NCBI RefSeq assembly: GCF_016863635.1 | Contig: NZ_BOPG01000077.1 | Location: forward strand, 1 to 64,000 | Direction of reading: 5' to 3' | DNA from: Virgisporangium aurantiacum | Lineage (GTDB): Bacteria; Actinomycetota; Actinomycetes; Mycobacteriales; Micromonosporaceae | Length of the DNA: 64,000 bases | In this document: piece by piece, positions 17,283 through 25,272 of the stretch | Layout of the letters: each line of letters opens with the position of its first letter | How positions within the stretch are numbered: position 1 is the first letter of the stretch | Notes under the pieces: generated by a model | The model's database searches: none | Told to the model about the DNA's origin: nothing | What the model saw: only the letters and a program-made list of their open reading frames with translations | Made by a program: the position numbers and the translations under genes

Positions 17283-20012
17283 CTACTTGCCGTTCTCGAC
17301 GCCGTCGCCGCGCAACCGGCCGGTACGCACCTGTTGGTAGGGGCAGCCAAGCCGCGCGAACAGGACCGCGAGGCGCGTGAGAGCCGTCTGGTCGCCCCGC
17401 GCGACTGCCTCGGCGCGGTCGAGGATCGCGACCGCGATCGGATTGCCGCGTACGACGTGCCGGGCCCGCGCCACGCGGGACTTCGCTTCGGGGTGTCGGG
17501 CCAGCACCGCAGCCTCCGCCCACAGGGCGGCGTACCAGGGCAGCCAGGGTCCGACTGCCCAGTACCGGTTCCGTACGGAGTCGTCGATGTCCATGTCGAG
17601 CCGCTCCATGGCCGCGTCCGGGTCGTCGCGGTGCAGGGCGAGCAGGCCGTCGAACACCGGGGGCCAACCCAGCCCGCACCCGGCCAGCGTATCGGGATCG
17701 ACACCAAGATGGATGGTCACGCGCACCCACTCCGCGCGGCGCTCCTCGTCACCTCGCATGCCGTGCACCATCGCCACGGCATAAGGCGCGCGGGCAAGGT
17801 TCGGCGCTACCGGGCAACCTGCCCGCTCCCAGCCGGCCCGGAAGCGTTCCCCGGTACGGACCACGTCGTCGTGCCGGCCGGAGAGGGCGTCGACGAGAAC
17901 GAGCCGGGAAATGGCCAGGTGGTCCTCATCGCGGTAGAACGGCAGCGCGGCCAGCGTCCGTGCGTGCGTGGCGGCGCCGGCCAGGTCGCCCGCGGCGAGG
18001 CCGACCTCGGCGGCCATGAGAAGGCCGTCGGCGAGTTCGAACCCGGCCAGGGGGTCGACCGTGACGGTGTCGAGCAATGCGAGCCGCCGCCGGACGACGC
18101 GCACCGCGTCGCCGATCTCGTTGTCGATCAGGGCGGCGGCGGTCGACATGTCCAACGCGATGCTGTGCAGGATGCCGTCACCGGTCCGCTCGGCCAGTTC
18201 CGCGAGGCGCATGGCAGTGCCGTGTGCGGGCAGTTGGCCCCAGTCCGCCATGGCCAGTGCCGCGTTGCCCCCCGGTGAGCCGCCCGACACGGCGACAGCC
18301 TCGGTGATCAACTCGTCGGCCTCGGAACGCGGGTGGCGGGTGGCCATGATTCCGGGTGCGCGGTTGATGTACATCGCCATCGTCGCGAGGTCCCGCGCGG
18401 CTGCGGCACCGTCCCCGTCCGAGACGGCGGCATCGGCGGCCGACCGGTACAGCCGCAGTGCCTCGTCGCCGACGTAGCGGCTCGCCGCGGCGCCGGCGGC
18501 CATTCGCAGGTGCGCCGCCCGTCCGGCGGCCGTGGTCGCGAGGTCGGCGGCCTGCTCGTAGCGTCGCTGCGACTGTGCCGGGCGGCCACGCAGAAACAAC
18601 AGCCCGGCCAGCTCGGCGGCCAGGGACGCCGCCGTCGCCCGCCCGTCCTGGCCGGCCGCCGACCACGCGATGGCGGCGCCGACGTCGTTGACGACGCGGT
18701 CGAACCTGGCGCACCACGCCTCGTCGGTGTCGAGCGGGGCGGTCTCGCGCAACGCGGCGAGGGCCCGACGGCAGAACCGCTCGTGGGCCGCCCGGACCGG
18801 ACCGAGTTCGCCGGCCTCGGTCAGCCGCTCCACGCCATACTGGCGGATCGTCTCCAACGCGCGGTAGCGGGTAGGTTCGCCCCGTTCGACGACGAGCAGG
18901 CTGTCCGTTGCCAGGCGGGCCAGCCCGTCCGCGATCCCGGCCCGCTCCCGGTCGGTCCCGGCGACCGCGAAGGCCGCGTCGACGTCGAACCACGACGCGA
19001 AGGTCGAGACGCGCCGCAGCAACGCACGGTCCTCGGCGGTCAGCAGGTCGTGGCTCCAGTCGATCGCGGAGCGCAGCGAGGCGTGCCGGTCGGCGGCTCG
19101 GCCACCGGCGGCGAGGAACCGTAGCCGGTGGTCGAGACCGGCCGCCAACCCGTCCAGCCCGAGCACCGGGAACCGGGCCGCGGCCAGTTCGATCGCCAGA
19201 GCCATGCCGTCGAGGGCACGGCACAGGGCGGCCACCCGGACCGCGTCCGGCGGCGCCTCGTCACCGGTCACGGCCGCCACCCGCGCGGTGAACAGCTCGA
19301 CCGCGTCCCCGGCCGACAGACCCGGCACCACGAACACCCGCTCGTACGGGACGAGCAGCCGGCTACGACTCGTCGCCAGCACGGTGACGCCGGGACAGCC
19401 GGCGACGATCCGGCCGACGCAGGACCTGACGCCGTCGAGCACGTGCTCGCAGTTGTCCAGCACGAGCAGCGCGTCGCGATCGGCTAGCGAGGCGACGAGC
19501 GCGCGGTCGACCGACATCGTCCGCTGCTCCGGCACGCCGACGGCCTCCGCGACGGCGGCCGTCACCTGCGCCGGGTCGGCCACATGGACGAGGTCGACGA
19601 ACCACGCGCCGTCACGGCGTCCCGGGGCAAGGTCGCCAGCGACGCTCAGCGCAAGCCGGGTCTTGCCGACGCCACCGGGACCGGTCGCGGTGACCAGTCT
19701 CTGCTCGGCCAGCGCCGCGGCCAGGCTGGCCCGCTCGGCGGCGCGCCCGACGAACGGCGTCACGGCCACCGGCAGCCTGTCCCGACCGGACCGGCCGGAC
19801 CGGCCCGGTGCCGCCTCGGCGTGCCTGGCCAGGCTGCGGCGATCGGGGAGGCCGAGCTTGCGCAGCATCGCGGACACGTGGGTCTCGACGGTCCGTTGCG
19901 AGATGAACAGGTTCTCCGCGATCTGCGCATTGGTCAGATGGTGGGCGATCAGCGCGAGGACCTCTGTCTCCCGCGCCGTCAGGTCGACGCCCGCCGCGTC
20001 CGCCCTCGTCAC
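17283..20012 (-). CDS. Large LuxR-family regulator with NB-ARC-like ATPase
   Basis: The 909-residue product from the GTG at 20012 begins with a LuxR helix-turn-helix (residues 8-65: LTARETEVLALIAHHLTNAQ, IAENLFISQRTVETHVSAML). This is followed by a P-loop ATPase with Walker A VTATGPGGVGKTRLAL, Walker B-like DALLVLDNCEHVLDGV and the sensor-like VTVLATSRSRLLVPYER, then a winged-helix segment and about 450 residues of TPR-like helices. The HTH sits at the N-terminus rather than at the usual C-terminus of LAL/MalT regulators, an arrangement also seen in other actinobacterial proteins. It is divergent from the OsmC/oxidoreductase pair 160 bp away and probably controls it. No stress or ligand is indicated. 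Confidence 0.88.
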   Translation of the reverse strand: MTRADAAGVDLTARETEVLALIAHHLTNAQIAENLFISQRTVETHVSAMLRKLGLPDRRSLARHAEAAPGRSGRSGRDRLPVAVTPFVGRAAERASLAAALAEQRLVTATGPGGVGKTRLALSVAGDLAPGRRDGAWFVDLVHVADPAQVTAAVAEAVGVPEQRTMSVDRALVASLADRDALLVLDNCEHVLDGVRSCVGRIVAGCPGVTVLATSRSRLLVPYERVFVVPGLSAGDAVELFTARVAAVTGDEAPPDAVRVAALCRALDGMALAIELAAARFPVLGLDGLAAGLDHRLRFLAAGGRAADRHASLRSAIDWSHDLLTAEDRALLRRVSTFASWFDVDAAFAVAGTDRERAGIADGLARLATDSLLVVERGEPTRYRALETIRQYGVERLTEAGELGPVRAAHERFCRRALAALRETAPLDTDEAWCARFDRVVNDVGAAIAWSAAGQDGRATAASLAAELAGLLFLRGRPAQSQRRYEQAADLATTAAGRAAHLRMAAGAAASRYVGDEALRLYRSAADAAVSDGDGAAAARDLATMAMYINRAPGIMATRHPRSEADELITEAVAVSGGSPGGNAALAMADWGQLPAHGTAMRLAELAERTGDGILHSIALDMSTAAALIDNEIGDAVRVVRRRLALLDTVTVDPLAGFELADGLLMAAEVGLAAGDLAGAATHARTLAALPFYRDEDHLAISRLVLVDALSGRHDDVVRTGERFRAGWERAGCPVAPNLARAPYAVAMVHGMRGDEERRAEWVRVTIHLGVDPDTLAGCGLGWPPVFDGLLALHRDDPDAAMERLDMDIDDSVRNRYWAVGPWLPWYAALWAEAAVLARHPEAKSRVARARHVVRGNPIAVAILDRAEAVARGDQTALTRLAVLFARLGCPYQQVRTGRLRGDGVENGK

Positions 20013-20171
20013 GCGATCAGTCTGATCGGATCCAGAGGAGTTGGGTAGCGCGGACCGGACATCCGTGGTCGGCACCGAGGACCGGGATCCGTGTCGGGCA
20101 CGGATGTGGCCGTGCCCGGCGGCCGCGATCGTGGACGTCAGTTCGTCAAACCACTGCTGAGGAGCGATTCC

Positions 20172-20747
20172 ATGACGATCACCGACGACACCACCCGCAA
20201 CGGCGTCGACACCGCGACCCTGTTCGCCACCCTCGACGCCGTCCGCAACGACGCCGAACTCGCCAAGTTCCAGTTCCGGGTCACCAACCAATGGGTGCGC
20301 GGAACGCACAACCGGTCGACGATCCACGACTTCCACGGCGCCAAGCAGGAGATGACCCACCACCAGCCGTTCACGTTCGACGCCGACCACCCGCCGGTGC
20401 TGGTCGGCGCCGACAACGGTCCTACCCCGGTGGAGTATCTGCTGCACGCCCTGGCCGCGTGCCTCACCGCGGGGATTGCCAACGTCGCGGCGGCGCGGGG
20501 CGTCACCCTGACCGAGGTCTCCTCGACGGTGACCGGCGACATCGATCTGCTGGGCATCCTCGGGCTGTCGAAGGACGTCCGAAACGGATACCAGCAAATC
20601 AAGGTCGCCTTCACGCTTCGCGGCGATGACCCGGAGAAGTTGCGGGCCGTGGTGGAGCAGTCCCGCCGCCGCTCGGCGGTGTTCGACGTCATCACCAACG
20701 GTGTGCCGGTGTCGATCGACGTCGACGCCGCCGGTCCGACCGGCTGA
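20172..20747 (+). CDS. OsmC-family protein
   Basis: The 191-residue product starts at 20172 with GAGGAG eight bases upstream. It shows the OsmC fold pattern: FRVTNQWVRGTHNRS strand pair, ADNGPTPVEYLLHALAACLT with the first active-site cysteine, a GVTLTEVSSTVTGDIDL segment, and a C-terminal VFDVITNGVPVSIDVD. The second cysteine of Ohr/OsmC peroxidases is replaced by serine (RRRSAVFDV), as in the YhfA-like branch, so classical thiol peroxidase activity is doubtful. Ten bases separate it from the FAD oxidoreductase, making a two-gene operon likely under the divergent LuxR regulator. Confidence 0.9.
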   Translation: MTITDDTTRNGVDTATLFATLDAVRNDAELAKFQFRVTNQWVRGTHNRSTIHDFHGAKQEMTHHQPFTFDADHPPVLVGADNGPTPVEYLLHALAACLTAGIANVAAARGVTLTEVSSTVTGDIDLLGILGLSKDVRNGYQQIKVAFTLRGDDPEKLRAVVEQSRRRSAVFDVITNGVPVSIDVDAAGPTG

Positions 20748-20756
20748 CGGGTCCTC

Positions 20757-21917
20757 ATGGAGACCTACGACGTGGTGATCGTCGGTGCCCGGCTGGCGGG
20801 CGCGGCCACGGCGCATCTCCTCGGCAGGTTCGGGCTGCGGGTGCTACTCGTCGAACGCGGACGATATGGCGCCGACACCATGTCCACGCATGCGCTGCTG
20901 CGCGCCGGCGTCCTGCAGTTGACGCGGTGGGGGCTGCTCGGCCGGGTTGTCGCCGCTGGAACTCCGGCCGTACGCAGCACGACGTTCCGCTACGCCGGTG
21001 CCGACGTCAGGGTCGCCGTCAAGTCCTCGTACGGTGTCGACGCTCTGTACGCCCCGCGCCGCACCGTCCTCGACCCGATCCTCGTCGACGCGGCCGTGGC
21101 CGCCGGTGTCGAGGTACGGTTCGGCACCACCGTGACCGGCGTCGAGCGAGACCGCCACGGCGCCGTCACCGGCGTCGTCGGGCGGACCGGCGATGGACGG
21201 GCGTTCACCGCCCGGTCCCGCGTCGTCGTCGGCGCGGATGGGGCACGGTCCACGGTCGCCGAGTGTGTCGGGGCCGCGGCCGAGTCCATGGGACGGTCGG
21301 TGGCGGCCCTCACGTACGGCTACTGGATGGGCCTCGCGACCGAGGGTTTCGAATGGAACTTCCGGTCCGGCGCCGCGTCCGGGGCGATCCCGACGAACGA
21401 CGGCATGACCTGTGTGTACGCCAGTTCCACCCCGCGCCGGATCGGCCGCGGCGGAATGGACACGCTCAACCACCTCGTCGCCGAGTCCTCGCCCGGCCTC
21501 GCCGAACGACTCGCGGCGGCTTCGCCGCCCCGGGCGCTGCGCACGTTCACCGGCCGACCGGGCCACATCCGGCGGTCGTGGGGCATGGGATGGGCCCTGG
21601 TCGGTGACGCGGCCTACTTCAAGGACCCGCTGACCTCTCACGGGATGACCGACGCGCTCCGCGACGCCGAACTGCTCGCCCGGGCGGTAACCGCCGTGGT
21701 CATCGACGGCGCCGACGAACGCGATGCGCTCGCCCGGTACCAGCAGACCCGCGACGCCTTGTCGGCCACCTTCTTCGCCATCACCGACGTGATCGCCGGG
21801 CACGGCTGGACCGACGAGGAAATCCCCGATCTGCTCCGCCAGGCCAACGCGGCGACCGGCGCGGAGGTCGAGGCACTCGCCGCGCTGCCACCGGTCATGT
21901 CCGCTGTCAACAGCTGA
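20757..21917 (+). CDS. FAD-dependent oxidoreductase (PHBH/UbiH-type)
   Basis: The 386-residue product has the N-terminal FAD dinucleotide fold (DVVIVGARLAGAATAHLLGR, then LLVERGRYGAD), the middle GADGARSTVAE sequence that binds FAD/NAD(P)H in group A flavoprotein monooxygenases, and the third motif GWALVGDAAYFKDPLTSHGM. Length fits the geranylgeranyl-reductase/monooxygenase superfamily. Substrate unknown. It is cotranscribed with the OsmC gene ten bases upstream; the pair suggests a small redox or xenobiotic-response unit governed by the divergent regulator. No C-terminal membrane anchor. Confidence 0.88.
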   Translation: METYDVVIVGARLAGAATAHLLGRFGLRVLLVERGRYGADTMSTHALLRAGVLQLTRWGLLGRVVAAGTPAVRSTTFRYAGADVRVAVKSSYGVDALYAPRRTVLDPILVDAAVAAGVEVRFGTTVTGVERDRHGAVTGVVGRTGDGRAFTARSRVVVGADGARSTVAECVGAAAESMGRSVAALTYGYWMGLATEGFEWNFRSGAASGAIPTNDGMTCVYASSTPRRIGRGGMDTLNHLVAESSPGLAERLAAASPPRALRTFTGRPGHIRRSWGMGWALVGDAAYFKDPLTSHGMTDALRDAELLARAVTAVVIDGADERDALARYQQTRDALSATFFAITDVIAGHGWTDEEIPDLLRQANAATGAEVEALAALPPVMSAVNS

Positions 21918-22097
21918 TCCGCGGTGCCGAGGGGCGGGTGCCGGACGTCATCGCACCGGATCGGTGGGGAACGGTCCCCCGCCGGGACCTGGCCGACCGT
22001 CCGCACGGTCGATCGGCTGAACAGGACGTAACTGCATGCTCGTCCGCGTCTGCGGCTAGCGGGCTGGCGTGCTCGATGCTTCGGAGGGAAACGCGCT

Positions 22098-23876
22098 GTG
22101 ACGATGGTGTGGAGAGAACGTCGAGGTGGTGCGCGCCTGGCGCTCGCGGGCCTTGTTGCCGCTGCGGCCGGGTCGCTGATCGGTGCCGGGCCGGCCACGG
22201 CCGCGGTGCCGGCGAATATGGGCGCGGTCGCCTGGGGCGACAACCAACACGGGCAACTCGGTGACGGGACCACGCGGGACACGTCCGTGCCGGCACGGGC
22301 GGCCGGGCTCACCGGCGGCATCCGGCAGATCGCCGGCGGCCATGAGCACACCCTTGCGGTGGGCCCGAACGGTGAGGTGTGGGCGTGGGGTAGCAACGAT
22401 CGGGGGCAACTCGGTGACGGCACCCGCAACAACCACCCGTTGCCGACGCGGGTGCCGGGCATCGACAACGCGGTCGCGGTCGCCGGCGGCGGCATGTTCA
22501 GCCTGGCTGTGCTGGCTGACGGCACGGTCAAGGCATGGGGGGACAACGCCTTCGGCCAGCTCGGCATCCTCGCCGGCCCGGACGTGCTCTCCCCGGTCAC
22601 GGTCCCGGGCGTCGGCTCCGTCCTGGCGGTTGCCGCCGGCAACGCGCACAGTCTGGCGCTGCGCGCCGACGGCACGGTGTGGGGCTGGGGCTTCAACCGC
22701 TCGGGTGCGCTGGGCGACGGCACACTCATCGACCGCCGGACACCGGCGCCGGTGCACGACCTGACCGGGGTGCGCCAGATCGTCTCCGGGTCGGGGCACG
22801 CCATGGCGCTGCGGGCCGACGGCACGGTGTACGCCTGGGGCGCCGGCGCCGAGGGGGAGCTCGGAAACGGCCAGACTCCCCTGAAGCAGTTGCTGCCGGT
22901 CGCGGCGAATGTCGCCCAGGTCGTCCACATCTCCGCCGGCCGCCAGCACAGCCTGGCGGTGTGCGCCGACGGCTCGGTCTGGGCGTGGGGCTCGAATGCC
23001 GACCACCAGGTCATCGACGGCGGGTTGGTCAAGCAACCCGTGCCGGTGCGGGTACCCGGGCTGCCCAGCATCGTCCAGGCTGCCGGCGCGGCGACGTCGA
23101 GCGTGGCCCTCGACTCCACCGGCGCGGTGTGGACGTGGGGCAGCGTGGCGGGCGACCCGACCGTCGACACCGGCGTGCCGTTCACGGTCGCGGGCCTCGC
23201 CAAGGTGACCGCCATCGCTGCGGGTGCCTTCCATTACCTGGCACTCGTCAAGCCGCCCTTCACCGTCCGCCTGAGCCCGACCACGGGCACCGTCGCCGCC
23301 GGCGGTGACATCAGCACCCAGGTCAGCCTCGCTACGGACACCGGCTACACCGGCGCGGCCACCCTCACGGTGAACGGCCTGCCGCCAGGAGTGACAGCCT
23401 CCCTGACGTCCGACACAGTCGGCGTGGGTAGCCCCACCACCCTCACGTTCCACAACCCGGCCGGCAGCCCTGCCGGCACCTACCCGATCACGGTCACCGC
23501 CACCGACAAAGCCGCGGCCGTTACCGCGCAGACGACCACGTTCCAACTGACGGTGGCCCCGGCCGGCAACTTCATGATCGCACTGAGCCCGACGTCCGGC
23601 GCCATTGCCCCGGGGGCCTCCACGACCACGACCGTGCACCTGACTCCGCTCAACGGCTTCAGCGGTTCGGCGACCCTGAGCACCACGGGACTCCCGGCCG
23701 GCGTCACGGCAACATTCGCACCGGGCCCGGTCAGCGCCAGAAACCCCGCGACACTCACCTTGCTGGCGGCGCCGAACAGCCGACCGGGCACGTACACCTT
23801 CACCGTCGCCGCCAGCGCGTCCGGCGGCGGATGGACGGCCGCCTACGAGCTCACGGTCACCGGCCTGGCATTCTGA
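22098..23876 (+). CDS. Secreted RCC1-repeat protein with Ig-like C-terminal domains
   Basis: The 592-residue product has a signal peptide (LALAGLVAAAAGSLIGAGPA, cleavage after ATA). Residues 35-385 contain seven RCC1-type repeats, each with 'VxAWGxNxxGQLGDGT' and 'ALxxDGTV' (for example WGDNQHGQLGDGTTRDT, WAWGSNDRGQLGDGTRN, WGWGFNRSGALGDGTLI), which should form a seven-bladed propeller. Two repeats of about 90 residues follow, each opening with FxxxLSPTxGxxxxGxxxTT and containing GLPxGVTAxxxx, typical of bacterial Ig-like surface modules. No anchor is visible. GGAGGG lies 10-15 bases upstream of the GTG start at 22098. Probably an extracellular binding protein. Confidence 0.88.
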   Translation: MTMVWRERRGGARLALAGLVAAAAGSLIGAGPATAAVPANMGAVAWGDNQHGQLGDGTTRDTSVPARAAGLTGGIRQIAGGHEHTLAVGPNGEVWAWGSNDRGQLGDGTRNNHPLPTRVPGIDNAVAVAGGGMFSLAVLADGTVKAWGDNAFGQLGILAGPDVLSPVTVPGVGSVLAVAAGNAHSLALRADGTVWGWGFNRSGALGDGTLIDRRTPAPVHDLTGVRQIVSGSGHAMALRADGTVYAWGAGAEGELGNGQTPLKQLLPVAANVAQVVHISAGRQHSLAVCADGSVWAWGSNADHQVIDGGLVKQPVPVRVPGLPSIVQAAGAATSSVALDSTGAVWTWGSVAGDPTVDTGVPFTVAGLAKVTAIAAGAFHYLALVKPPFTVRLSPTTGTVAAGGDISTQVSLATDTGYTGAATLTVNGLPPGVTASLTSDTVGVGSPTTLTFHNPAGSPAGTYPITVTATDKAAAVTAQTTTFQLTVAPAGNFMIALSPTSGAIAPGASTTTTVHLTPLNGFSGSATLSTTGLPAGVTATFAPGPVSARNPATLTLLAAPNSRPGTYTFTVAASASGGGWTAAYELTVTGLAF

Positions 23877-23973
23877 CCCGCCTCGTAGGAGGCCGTAGGC
23901 CGGGCGATGAACGCCGGCCGCGCTTTCTCGATGTGGGGGCCTGCTCCGTGGTGCGCCGGCAGGTGCTGAACGG

Positions 23974-24432
23974 CTAACCCCATTTGCTCCACTGCTGGCG
24001 CAGGCAGTACCAGGTGATCGGACCGACCGCACCGTCCCAGTACTCCTTCTCCCAGTAACAGCGGATCTGCGCGTTCACCACGGCGTTCCGGGTCCTCGTA
24101 CCGAACTGGCCGTCGACCGTTCCGGGGTCGTACAGGGAGCCCTCGGTCGACGCCAGGTACTTCAGGAGGCACTGGACCTCGATGACCCGCGGGCCGGTGT
24201 GCCCGTAGTGTGTCTCCTCCGTCCAGGTCCAGGAGTAGGGGCCGGGCGGGTCGGGCCGGCCGTAGTAGCCGCTGCCCATCTCGGGATTGTCGATCCAGCC
24301 GGTGTTGCACGGATAGACGGCCGCCAGGCCCGGCCCATTTCTGGGGATGGGATCCGCGCCGGCACCAGCGGCGGGCAGCACAGCCAGTAGTGCGCTGAGC
24401 AACGTGGTGGCCAGAAGTCGAGGTCGGTACAT
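23974..24432 (-). CDS. Secreted peptidoglycan-binding domain protein
   Basis: The 152-residue product starts at 24432 with GGAGG just upstream, has a signal peptide (RPRLLATTLLSALLAVLPAA, cleavage after GADP region) and a region related to peptidoglycan-binding domain type 1: VIEVQCLLKYLASTEGSLYD followed by TVDGQFGTRTRNAVVNAQ and a GAVGPITWYCL end. Four cysteines (YPCN, VQCLL, IRCY, WYCL) could form two disulfides, unusual for this domain. It has no catalytic domain, so it is likely a wall-bound accessory protein. Confidence 0.8.
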   Translation of the reverse strand: MYRPRLLATTLLSALLAVLPAAGAGADPIPRNGPGLAAVYPCNTGWIDNPEMGSGYYGRPDPPGPYSWTWTEETHYGHTGPRVIEVQCLLKYLASTEGSLYDPGTVDGQFGTRTRNAVVNAQIRCYWEKEYWDGAVGPITWYCLRQQWSKWG

Positions 24433-24606
24433 GAGCGCCTCCGCTCGCGGTGGATGGTGCGTCGCCGGTACCACGGTTCGACCGGCGGGCGCCTTGATGG
24501 GAGGCAGCGTCGCGGGTGGCCGTTGCGATTGTGTTGTGCGCGCGTTGTCGCCGGGGCGGGGACGCCGGGACCGATGAGGGGGCCACCCGCCGGCAGCGCC
24601 TTCCGG

Positions 24607-25272
24607 TTAACCGCCGAGCCGGACGTCCGCGACGGTGTCCCAGCTGTACCGGCGCTCTTCGCGGCGGAGCGCGATCAACGACACGTGCCGGACGGTGACG
24701 TCGACCGGTGGGCGGTCGCGCAACGGCCGCAGCCGTTCTCGGACGGCGTGCACGGCGGCCGGCGCGCCGCTGTAGAAGATCGTCACGTGTGGCCGGAAGC
24801 CGTCGGCCGGCTCGGGCACGGTGCCGCACGCGGCCGCTGTCGCGGCCCGGAGGGCGTGACGGAGGCGCTCGACCGCGTCCCAGGGGCGCACGAGCAGGCC
24901 GACGCCCTCCGGGTCCGGATCGACCGGACCGAGGGTCAGGTCGAACGGCGTCAGCCGTGCGCACCGTTTCACCGCGGCCCGCCGGACGGCGGTGATCCGT
25001 TCGGTGTCAACCTCGTCGGTGAACCCGACGCCCTGCAGGGTCAGGTGCAGGCCGTCCGGCGGAACCGGGTCCAGTTCCGGGCCGCGCAGGCTCCGCTGCA
25101 GGTCGGCGACGAGGCCGTGCAGCGTCGCCTGACCGACGAACGTGAGGTGCCAGGTGTAGAAGGTGCGTCCCGGCCGCCAACCGGGGCGCCAGTACCAGTG
25201 CGGGCTCAGCGTCGGCAGCCGCTCGTACGAGGTCCACCGATCGCGCAGGCTGCGCAGCTCCCGGCTGGTCAT
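24607..25272 (-). CDS. 2H phosphoesterase, 2'-5' RNA ligase family
   Basis: The 221-residue product from the ATG at 25272 has the two HxTx motifs of 2H phosphoesterases, LHLTLQGVGF and PHVTIFYSG, separated by about 95 residues, as in the 2'-5' RNA ligase/cyclic phosphodiesterase family. The ATG overlaps the stop codon of the upstream SARP regulator as ATGA, so it is translated in tandem with it. The physiological substrate is unknown; family members open cyclic 2',3'-phosphates or act on nucleotide derivatives. The coupling to a SARP gene is uncommon and suggests a signalling or RNA-processing accessory role. Confidence 0.85.
   Translation of the reverse strand: MTSRELRSLRDRWTSYERLPTLSPHWYWRPGWRPGRTFYTWHLTFVGQATLHGLVADLQRSLRGPELDPVPPDGLHLTLQGVGFTDEVDTERITAVRRAAVKRCARLTPFDLTLGPVDPDPEGVGLLVRPWDAVERLRHALRAATAAACGTVPEPADGFRPHVTIFYSGAPAAVHAVRERLRPLRDRPPVDVTVRHVSLIALRREERRYSWDTVADVRLGG

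Noticed and set aside
22230..23230. Regularly spaced similar DNA blocks
   Set aside because: These are the coding repeats of the RCC1 propeller, not a nucleotide repeat array.
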